Assembly: GCA_002333205.1 (NCBI GenBank)
Contig: DDAD01000069.1
Coordinates: forward strand, 1,149 to 10,713
Source of the DNA: Pedobacter sp. UBA2067
GTDB taxonomy: Bacteria > Bacteroidota > Bacteroidia > Sphingobacteriales > Sphingobacteriaceae
Direction of reading: 5' to 3'
Length of the DNA stretch: 9,565 bases
This document shows, piece by piece, positions 1-5,445 of the stretch. Every line of letters begins with the position of its first letter. The stretch's first letter is position 1. The notes beneath the pieces are model-generated. The model was given only the letters and a program-made list of their open reading frames with translations. It did not search any database and was not told the DNA's origin. A program made the translations under genes and the position numbers.

Positions 1-135
1 GGGAGCACCAACGTAGAAGCCAACGGCCTTTAACAACTTTTCAAATTCAGGGTCATAGAACCCTTTGTTTCCTTTTTTTTCAAGCTTGCCAATGTATTTA
101 CTGGCTATAGCGATTATTCTTGCAGCTCTGCTCAT
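1..135 (-). CDS. Probable phage endolysin / peptidoglycan hydrolase, N-terminal 45 residues only (cut by window edge)
   Basis: The leftward frame opens with ATG at 135-133 and stays open to the window edge, giving 45 residues. The visible part has an amphipathic helix (SRAARIIAIASKYIG) and then NKGFYDPEFEKLLKAVGFYVGAP-type sequence in which N23, G25, F26, F31 and G39 stand out. This resembles the start of Bacteroidota phage lysins and CHAP/NlpC-like peptidases, where such a segment leads directly into the catalytic WC motif. That motif would lie beyond the edge, so the enzyme class cannot be decided. The start codon overlaps the holin stop by four bases (ATGA), implying translational coupling. 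A holin followed by a cell-wall hydrolase is the classic phage lysis pair, which supports the call. The fold is an inference; the frame and the overlap are seen directly. Confidence 0.5.
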   Translation of the reverse strand, partial: MSRAARIIAIASKYIGKLEKKGNKGFYDPEFEKLLKAVGFYVGAP

Positions 136-641
136 CCTAATAGGGTTGCTAGTTTTTCCTGTATTTTTTTAATCCAGTGAGTTTTATCCTTTCCGCTGAT
201 TACAGCAAGGTTCTCCAGGATACTTACTATGTTCTCCTGAATGATCACAGCCAACAAGAACAGGTGTATCCAATCGAAAATCACAGCAGCAGCAGTCTTA
301 CCATGAGCCTGAAAGCTCACTGAAAAGACATAAGGGAGCGCAATAAGAACCAGGTAGTAGAAGACCTTGAAGGAGAACCTGGAAAGCTTCATTGAGCTAA
401 TTGCCTCATTACGGTAGTGTGCTGCGATAAGTCCACTGGTTAGCTCTGAGACGAATGCCAAAAGCAAAAAGAAGAACGCGTATGCATCAAGGCCGAACAC
501 CCTGTCAATCGCTGGAAAAAGAACGCTTGTCGCCATGCTGATAATAGTAATCCGATATTTTGCGCTAGGCATTAAACTCAGCCCCAACTCGGAAAAGCTA
601 TGGTAGTCGAATGACGCAAGCATTTTATAGATAAATTTCAT
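132..641 (-). CDS. Phage holin (four-helix, toxin-secretion/phage-lysis holin type)
   Basis: This 169-residue protein has four hydrophobic segments, at about residues 30-48, 52-75, 91-112 and 116-137, followed by a basic C-terminal tail (KDKTHWIKKIQEKL). The region ELTSGLIAAHYRNEAISS (66-83) after the second helix and the SILENLAVISGK segment (140-151) match the pattern of the phage_holin_4 family, in which an acidic-x-x-(S/T)-G motif and an ENL motif are typical. Holins accumulate in the inner membrane and open it at a set time, so that the endolysin reaches the peptidoglycan. The gene lies 62 bp downstream of the capsid gene and overlaps the probable endolysin by four bases, so capsid and lysis genes are probably one late transcript. 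The ATG at 641-639 has an A/T-rich leader and no clear Shine-Dalgarno sequence. The alternative, an unrelated membrane protein, is less likely given the neighbours. Confidence 0.5.
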   Translation of the reverse strand: MKFIYKMLASFDYHSFSELGLSLMPSAKYRITIISMATSVLFPAIDRVFGLDAYAFFFLLLAFVSELTSGLIAAHYRNEAISSMKLSRFSFKVFYYLVLIALPYVFSVSFQAHGKTAAAVIFDWIHLFLLAVIIQENIVSILENLAVISGKDKTHWIKKIQEKLATLLG

Positions 642-657
642 TTGGAGTTGATTTGAA

Positions 658-700
658 GGTTAGGCGGGTCGGTTTGAGCCGTCCCCGCCGGCACTTAACC
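658..700 (-). terminator. GC-rich hairpin between capsid and holin genes (partial terminator or mRNA-processing element)
   Basis: GGCGGG (663-668) pairs with CCCGCC (684-689). CGG (670-672) pairs with CCG (679-681) across a small internal loop. An outer GGTTA (658-662) can pair with TAACC (696-700) after a bulge. The hairpin starts four bases after the capsid stop codon. No T-run follows it on the leftward strand, so a classical intrinsic terminator is not supported. It may attenuate read-through into the lysis genes or protect the 3' end of the capsid message. The structure is seen; the role is inferred. Confidence 0.5.
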
Positions 701-703
701 TAA

Positions 704-1789
704 CTATTGAGCTACGTCCTGAGTCAGTTGAACAATACCCTTGTTGTCAGCTCTACGACGACGACCACCAGCTCTCATCAAAGCAGAATAGATGTCACCA
801 TAGTACTGTGGATCATTCACGTTGTCAAAGAATTTAACATCACCGATTGCAGCCGCAAGGGAATCCTTTTGCCACAGCAAGGTTGTCTCGTTGTCACCAG
901 CAGCACCAAGAGTACCAAGCGCCTTAACCGAATTTGTTGAATCAGCTACAGCAGTTGAACTTCTATCCAGGAAGGTGAAGGTCATGAACTTACCGATCAC
1001 ACCATTTTTAGCATCCAGGTAGCTCGAAAAGTCTTTATATTGAGTGTCGCTCATACTTGAGATCAGTTGATCCAGCATGTTAGCAGAAGGCATGATATAG
1101 CGGTCATTTTGTGGTACTCCGTCCTTATTAAACTTTGTCATCACCCTACGAATATCCGCTGGAAGGAATAGCTTTCTTAATCCAGTAGCATCGTCAGCAG
1201 TAGCAGCCGTAGAACCACCAGTGGTAAGCATCTTCGCACTGCCAGGTAATCCTGTAAGCCATTTTATGATGGTATCATCTGCAATAGTCTCGTTTAAAGA
1301 CGCAGCATGATCTCCATAAACACTCTCGATTTTTTGGTATGACAATTCGTGATTTTCAGCGTCTTGAATATGTGTTGGGGTTGTCGTATACACATCTAAA
1401 GAGTAGTTGACTTCAGTATCTGTTCTGCCCACAGCAGTTGCTGGAAACAGGCTACGGTTTTTGATCACTTCAGGTTTTGCACCAATCTGCGGAATATGAA
1501 CAACCTTGCCAGCTAATACAAACTGATCGTCTCGGTAAACATGCTTAAGGAACTGGTTGTCTTTCCAAAACCTTTCGATTAAGTAGTTAACCCAGACTTC
1601 AACCTCTACACCAGCAACCTGACCAGGAGCAGGCGTTGACAAAAGGGAGTACCCTAGAATTGAGACAGCAGTAGCGGCGCTGCCGACAGCATAGGCGTTA
1701 ACGTCCATTGTTTGCGCCAACGCCGTTGTCGCTGGGGAGATCATAAGACAGAATCCAATAAAGGATAGCAAAATTTTTAAGTGTTTCAT
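704..1789 (-). CDS. Major capsid protein with a signal-peptide-like N-terminal leader
   Basis: This 361-residue protein would be the main shell subunit of the phage head, probably with the HK97 fold (inferred). Recognisable stretches are VEVEVWVNYLIERFWKDNQF (61-80), the segment GKVVHIPQIGAKP (94-106), FPATAVGRTDTEVNYSLD (115-132), and a C-terminal NDPQYYGDIYSALMRAGGRR (325-344), all of which look like capsid proteins of Bacteroidota prophages. The N-terminus is odd. Residues 1-25 read as a Sec signal peptide: basic start (MKHLK), hydrophobic core (ILLSFIGFCLMI) and an ALA-Q cleavage-like site. A second hydrophobic stretch follows at 33-50. An internal start at Met28 (1708) lacks an A-rich leader, while the ATG at 1789 follows ACAAGAAAGTA, so the longer form is preferred. 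The gene follows the protease-scaffold gene after 61 bp, as in Mu, where I and T are close neighbours. Confident as capsid; the leader's function is unknown. Confidence 0.5.
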   Translation of the reverse strand: MKHLKILLSFIGFCLMISPATTALAQTMDVNAYAVGSAATAVSILGYSLLSTPAPGQVAGVEVEVWVNYLIERFWKDNQFLKHVYRDDQFVLAGKVVHIPQIGAKPEVIKNRSLFPATAVGRTDTEVNYSLDVYTTTPTHIQDAENHELSYQKIESVYGDHAASLNETIADDTIIKWLTGLPGSAKMLTTGGSTAATADDATGLRKLFLPADIRRVMTKFNKDGVPQNDRYIMPSANMLDQLISSMSDTQYKDFSSYLDAKNGVIGKFMTFTFLDRSSTAVADSTNSVKALGTLGAAGDNETTLLWQKDSLAAAIGDVKFFDNVNDPQYYGDIYSALMRAGGRRRRADNKGIVQLTQDVAQ

Positions 1790-1850
1790 TACTTTCTTGT
1801 TGTTTTAAATGAAGCCCTAAACAGGACTATGATTGATAGTTAGGATTTGA

Positions 1851-2906
1851 TTAGACGTTTTTTGGCTCGCTGCCAAACTTGTTTTTGTAGATTGTTTTAT
1901 ATGCCTCGACATCATTGAGCTTTACGTACTCAAGTTCACCAGCGGCAAACAGCTGGTCATAAGTCTTCTCACATAACTTGATCAGCTTATCGTTTGAAGA
2001 AGGTGTGTTAAGGTGTTGACTTACTGTTACTGCACCCGCCTTAAGACCAATCACCTTTTCAACATGTGCGAGATTTACTGTCGCAAGCTCTTTCCATGAA
2101 GGCAATTCATCAGCAGTGATTTTGCGGTCGGCTACAGCCTGATTTAAAAGCGAATCAATCTTGTCGCTCAACACAAGTGCGACCTGATCATCAAGCTTTT
2201 TGGTCAGCTCCAAAACCTTACCCTCAGCGGTGGCTTTATCAGCGCTAAGGGTGACAATTTTCGCCGCCTGATCATCAGCAAGGGTAACAAGGGTTTTGAT
2301 TTTTTCGAACACTTCCGCTTCAGGCGTAGTGTCACTTAGCTTCAACAGCGTAAGGATCGCTGGAGCTGATAGTGTTAGAATTTTCATTTGAGAAATTTGG
2401 TTATGAAAGAAGTGATCCTTTTCGCCCTGATCCGAAAGGGTAATAATTTTACCAGATGCGTCATACAACGCCACACCAAGCGCTTCAGGGTTAGCGCCGA
2501 TGTCAACACAACTAATCTCTTTAGCTATGCTCTTGCTTACTGTAGGGTAAGTTTGTCCTGGAAGAAGGAGTTCAGGTGCGTCACTCAGCTCTACTGGATG
2601 CACACCAATGGAAAGCATGTTGTAGGTTCCATTTTCGTAACCATCATACATTTGAACTGCAAACGGATACTTGTCATTGAAATAAAGCCTTCCGGTAACA
2701 ACACCATTTTCATCGGTTTCTATCTCCCTGACGTTCCCCAATGCTTTGACTTCGTTTTCGTTTTGGCCTGTTGCCCGGAAGTGCATATAAAGCATAATGG
2801 GGTTACCGTCGTAGAGACTCCAATCAATTCCCTTAGTAAGCACTCTAAAGCCATACGCATTCACTGCGTTCGTGGTAATTACATAGCGTTTTGTGGTTTT
2901 TAACAT
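1851..2906 (-). CDS. Prohead protease fused to scaffold domain (Mu gpI/gpZ-like)
   Basis: This 351-residue protein contains two modules. Residues 1 to about 155 form the protease: His42 (in LYMHFRATGQ), Ser99 (in YNMLSIGVHPVE) and the acidic ISCVDIGANPEAL region around Asp135 fit the His/Ser/acidic arrangement of phage prohead proteases. From about residue 174 comes a helical, probably coiled-coil scaffold (EVFEKIKTLVTLADDQAAKI to KKLDD), then DSLLNQAVADRKITADELPSW (251-271), which resembles the C-terminal end of Mu-type protease-scaffold proteins. In such systems the scaffold guides capsid assembly inside the procapsid, and the protease then removes it and trims the capsid subunits. Met174, at the module boundary, could start a separate scaffold of 178 residues, as gpZ does within Mu gene I. 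The gene is first in the leftward block, with a promoter-like site 24 bp upstream. The ATG at 2906 is the first Met; no strong Shine-Dalgarno is visible. Confidence 0.5.
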   Translation of the reverse strand: MLKTTKRYVITTNAVNAYGFRVLTKGIDWSLYDGNPIMLYMHFRATGQNENEVKALGNVREIETDENGVVTGRLYFNDKYPFAVQMYDGYENGTYNMLSIGVHPVELSDAPELLLPGQTYPTVSKSIAKEISCVDIGANPEALGVALYDASGKIITLSDQGEKDHFFHNQISQMKILTLSAPAILTLLKLSDTTPEAEVFEKIKTLVTLADDQAAKIVTLSADKATAEGKVLELTKKLDDQVALVLSDKIDSLLNQAVADRKITADELPSWKELATVNLAHVEKVIGLKAGAVTVSQHLNTPSSNDKLIKLCEKTYDQLFAAGELEYVKLNDVEAYKTIYKNKFGSEPKNV

Positions 2907-2929
2907 GGGTTTTGTTTGCGATTATGGGA

Positions 2930-2956
2930 CAAACGTAACCCGACTTTTTACCCCAA
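2930..2956 (-). promoter_or_regulatory. Bacteroidota-type promoter for the leftward protease-capsid-lysis block
   Basis: Read leftward, TACGTTTG (2937-2930) matches the Bacteroidota -7 consensus TAnnTTTG exactly. A TTG (2956-2954) at the end of a T-run lies 16 bases upstream; the usual spacing is a little longer, so the -33 element is only fair. Transcription would start near 2923-2925, leaving a leader of less than 20 bases before the protease ATG at 2906. The motif is seen; activity is inferred. Confidence 0.5.
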
Positions 2957-2965
2957 AAAAATCGG
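2939..2965. repeat. Imperfect inverted repeat overlapping the leftward promoter
   Basis: CCGACTTTTT (2939-2948) can pair with AAAAATCGG-type sequence ending at 2965, with one mismatch and a loop around ACCCC. It sits over the spacer and -33 region of the leftward promoter, so it could be a regulator-binding site, or simply a consequence of the A/T tracts. The support is the symmetry and location only. Confidence 0.5.
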
Positions 2966-2976
2966 CTCTTTGTATC

Positions 2977-3020
2977 CCCGCACTGTGTGCTGGCTAAGCC
3001 CGCAGTTAGTGCGGGCTTAG
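2977..3020. promoter_or_regulatory. Perfect inverted repeat with an alternative, competing stem, between divergent blocks
   Basis: CTAAGCCCGC (2994-3003) and GCGGGCTTAG (3011-3020) are perfect 10-base inverted repeats around a 7-base centre. In addition, CCCGCACT (2977-2984) is fully complementary to AGTGCGGG (3008-3015), which overlaps the right arm of the first stem, so in RNA only one of the two stems could form at a time. No T-run follows, so it is not a standard terminator. It lies between the leftward and rightward blocks, as an operator for a late-gene activator would, or it could act as a leader-RNA switch for the terminase operon. The pairing is seen; both roles are inference. Confidence 0.5.
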
Positions 3021-3054
3021 AAATAGTCGATTTTCTGAAGGTCTTTATATACAG

Positions 3055-3062
3055 CACTTTTG
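3055..3062 (+). promoter_or_regulatory. Weak -7 box candidate for the terminase-portal block
   Basis: CACTTTTG matches TAnnTTTG at all fixed positions except the first. It ends seven bases before the terminase small-subunit ATG at 3070, which would make the transcript leaderless or nearly so. No convincing TTG element was seen about 20 bases upstream. An activator-dependent late promoter would explain the weak match, but this is a low-confidence call. Confidence 0.5.
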
Positions 3063-3069
3063 AACTGTT

Positions 3070-3534
3070 ATGGCAGAAAAAAGGCTCAAAAAAGAAGAAA
3101 TTGAAAGGCGTAAAAACCATGCTAAAGTGCTCTTTACGCGGGATGGAGTAACAACCATCAAGGAACTATCATTCCAGGTTGGCATATCCGAAAAAACCAT
3201 TGGCAAATGGATCAATGAGGAAGGCTGGCAAAAGCTTCAGAAAAACTTCCTTTTAACCAGGGAACAGGAAATGGCAAACATGCTTGATGAGCTTGCCGAA
3301 CTTAACAAACACATTAAGAACAAGCCAGAGGGAATGCGGTTTGCCGACTCCAAAGAGGGAGATGTCAGACGAAAATTAACCAAGGACATCAAAGAGCTGG
3401 AGACTTCCGCAAATCTTCCTGAGACCATTCACGTGTGCAAGAGTGTACTCGACTTCATCAGGAAGATAGATTTGACTGAAGCCCAAAAGTTCAGCAAGTA
3501 CATCGACTCTTACATCAAGTCTCAACTTTCATGA
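3070..3534 (+). CDS. Terminase small subunit (helix-turn-helix DNA-recognition protein)
   Basis: This 154-residue protein starts with a strongly basic stretch (MAEKRLKKEEIERRK). A helix-turn-helix follows at about residues 26-54, where TTIKELSFQVGISEKTIGKW and EEGW have the form typical of phage small terminases (KELA..VGVSEKTI.KWI..EGW). The remaining 100 residues are charged and helical, suited to oligomerisation. Small terminase subunits bind the viral DNA and direct the large subunit to it. The gene lies immediately before the large terminase and overlaps it by four bases (ATGA), which is the usual arrangement and the strongest support. The frame has a TGA at 3061-3063, so ATG 3070 is the earliest possible start. 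An HTH transcription factor is the alternative, made unlikely by position. Confidence 0.5.
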   Translation: MAEKRLKKEEIERRKNHAKVLFTRDGVTTIKELSFQVGISEKTIGKWINEEGWQKLQKNFLLTREQEMANMLDELAELNKHIKNKPEGMRFADSKEGDVRRKLTKDIKELETSANLPETIHVCKSVLDFIRKIDLTEAQKFSKYIDSYIKSQLS

Positions 3535-5030
3535 GTAAGGCCGAAAATTTAAAGGCACTTAGTGGCTGGGATCAGTACATCAAGGCCCTGGAGAAATCCA
3601 CGACAATCGACCTGAATGAAACGGAACTCGAAAAACTTGCAAGGATTAGCAGGCTTGAGGGGAATGATGAGGAATGGTTTGCCTACCATTTTCCAAACTA
3701 CTACTATTCGGCACCAGCACCATTTCATTTAGCCTCAACCCGGAGGGTAATGAACAACCCGGAATGGTACGAGGTTCGCGCCTGGAGCCGTGAGCTTGCA
3801 AAGTCTGCCAGGACCATGATGGAGGTCACCAAGCTTGTACTGACCAAAAAGAAGAAATCAGTACTCCTGATCAGCAATAGTCTTGATGCAGCTACAAGGC
3901 TTTTAAAGCCATACAAGATCAACTTTGAAAAGAACCAAAGGATCATCAATGACTACGGCATTCAGGAAACCTATGGCGACTGGTCTGAAAAGTCATTTAC
4001 AATCAAAGCTGGAGCTTCCTTCCTTGCAGTTGGTGCTGGTCAAACACCCAGGGGAGCGCGTAACGAAGAGGTACGTCCTGATGTGGTATTGATGGATGAC
4101 TTTGATACGGATGAGGATTGTCGTAACCCTGAAATTATTGACCAGAAATGGCAATGGTTTGAGCAGGCCGTGTACGCAACCAGGTCAATCAGCAACCCGA
4201 TGCTTGTAATATTTTGCGGGAACATTATTGGTGAAGTGTGCTGCATAAAGGAGGCGATTAAAATGGCAGATTATGCTGGTGTAGTTAACATCCGGGATAA
4301 GGCTGGCAAATCCACGTGGCCGAACAAAAACACAGAGGCACTTATTGACCGGGCACTTAGCAAGATCAGCTGGGCATCACAGCAGAAAGAATACTACAAC
4401 ACCCCGATTACAAAGGGCAAAGTGTTCAAGAAGCTGAATTACGGCAAGATGAGGCCGCTTAAAGATTACCGGTACCTGGTAACTTATACCGACCCTTCGT
4501 ACAAAAAGAAAGGCGACTACAAGGCCACTATACTCATTGGCCGCTGGAAAAATGAATATCATGTACTGAAGGTATTCTGTGATCAGGTGACTACTTCCGA
4601 GATGCTTGACTGGAACTACGAGATCCTAAAATTTGTCGGCGGCAAGGTTCCGGTCTACTTCTACATTGAATGGCCGTGGATTGACGACCCGATCAAACAG
4701 GAGATCGCAGCAGCCAACAAAAGGCACGGCGTTTCAATACACCCAAAGCCAGACGAGCGCCAAAAGCCTTTTAAATATGATCGTATTGAAGCTTCATTGG
4801 AGCCAAAAAACAGATCAGGTGAACTCATCTTCAATGAAGACCTGAAGGATACACCGCACATGGTGGTAATGGAAGGGCAATTTTTAGCCTTATCACCAAC
4901 CAGTAAAGCACATGATGACGGACCCGATGCCGTAGAGGGTGGCGTTTGGGTCGTGGATAATAAGTCAGCAACCAGCATCAACAGCATTCAAACCATTAAC
5001 CGCTCTAAAGGCGGTTCAAAGAAGTATTAA
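3531..5030 (+). CDS. Terminase large subunit (packaging ATPase-nuclease; Mu gp28-like role)
   Basis: This 499-residue protein is a complete packaging motor subunit. The ATPase half shows a Walker-A-like segment SRELAKSART (86-95, Lys91), a Walker B segment DVVLMDD (184-190) and a following LVIFCGN (225-231), which fits the coupling motif. The nuclease half begins at YLVTYTDPSY (315-324) with metal-binding candidate Asp321, has an acidic residue at Glu380 (YIEWPW), and ends with HDDGPDAVEGGVW (461-473), the usual final Asp motif. Length and motif order fit large terminases, and all key residues appear intact. The enzyme translocates DNA into the procapsid through the portal using ATP and cuts it at the end of packaging. 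Its start overlaps the small-subunit stop by four bases, and the next gene starts one base after its stop, so it is mid-operon. Confidence 0.5.
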   Translation: MSKAENLKALSGWDQYIKALEKSTTIDLNETELEKLARISRLEGNDEEWFAYHFPNYYYSAPAPFHLASTRRVMNNPEWYEVRAWSRELAKSARTMMEVTKLVLTKKKKSVLLISNSLDAATRLLKPYKINFEKNQRIINDYGIQETYGDWSEKSFTIKAGASFLAVGAGQTPRGARNEEVRPDVVLMDDFDTDEDCRNPEIIDQKWQWFEQAVYATRSISNPMLVIFCGNIIGEVCCIKEAIKMADYAGVVNIRDKAGKSTWPNKNTEALIDRALSKISWASQQKEYYNTPITKGKVFKKLNYGKMRPLKDYRYLVTYTDPSYKKKGDYKATILIGRWKNEYHVLKVFCDQVTTSEMLDWNYEILKFVGGKVPVYFYIEWPWIDDPIKQEIAAANKRHGVSIHPKPDERQKPFKYDRIEASLEPKNRSGELIFNEDLKDTPHMVVMEGQFLALSPTSKAHDDGPDAVEGGVWVVDNKSATSINSIQTINRSKGGSKKY

Positions 5031-5031
5031 T

Positions 5032-5445
5032 ATGTATTTAACAATCGACGAATTTCATACGCACATGTATGAGGAGCACATAGCAGTGGTCTCCAGAGAC
5101 AATCCCCAACAGGTGCTGGATGCACTGGAAGCAGCGGAGCAGGAAGCTGCTGGCTACATCAGCCGGTTTGATGTCACAGCTTTGCTTTCCAGAAAAGACC
5201 AGGATAGAGACCCGATACTGATGATGTAAATAAAAGACATTGCCAAATGGCACTTTCTGAATATCTGCAACCCAGGCAGTGACCTGAACCTGGCAGAGAG
5301 CCGGTATGACAAGGCTATTGCCTGGCTAAGCAAAATCCAGTCTGGCAGGATCGTTCCAATAGGATGGCCGGTACCCAATAGTGAAGACAGCAGCGGGTCT
5401 TCATTTCACATCAAAAGCAATACTAAAAGAGGGAACTACTATTAA
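5032..5445 (+). pseudogene. DUF1320 / Mu gp36-like head-tail connector gene interrupted by an in-frame TAA at 5227-5229
   Basis: The first part, 5032-5226, encodes 65 residues (MYLTIDEFHTHMYEEHIAVV...) with an acidic helix, QVLDALEAAEQEAAGYISRF, typical of the DUF1320 N-terminus. After the TAA the same frame continues without a shift for 71 codons: IKDIAKWHFLNICNPGSDLN, then ESRYDKAIAWLSKIQSGRI and a short tail, stopping at 5443-5445. KDIAxWH and the RYxxAIxWL motif are hallmarks of this family, so both halves form one gene of 137 codons broken by a single codon where an aromatic or aliphatic residue is expected. No ATG opens the second half in frame. Mu gp36 belongs to the head-tail junction genes. 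The start is one base after the terminase stop, and the end overlaps the portal ATG (TAATG), so operon spacing is intact. A recent nonsense mutation, a sequence error or stop read-through are all possible. Confidence 0.5.

Noticed and set aside
2388..2903. 171-codon rightward frame opposite the protease-scaffold gene
   Set aside because: It has no family resemblance and mirrors a well-supported protease coding sequence on the other strand.
2845..3120. 91-codon leftward frame across the divergent control region
   Set aside because: It covers the promoter and palindrome and overlaps both the protease and small terminase genes; composition is unconvincing.
3070..3534. Small terminase gene considered as a transcriptional regulator because of its HTH
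   Set aside because: Immediate four-base overlap with the large terminase and the KELSFQVGISEKTIGKW pattern fit a terminase small subunit better.
4939..5031. Upstream in-frame start that would extend the gp36-like gene into the terminase gene
   Set aside because: The family N-terminus (MYLTIDEF...) begins exactly at ATG 5032, one base after the terminase stop; the extension only reads the terminase 3' end in another frame.
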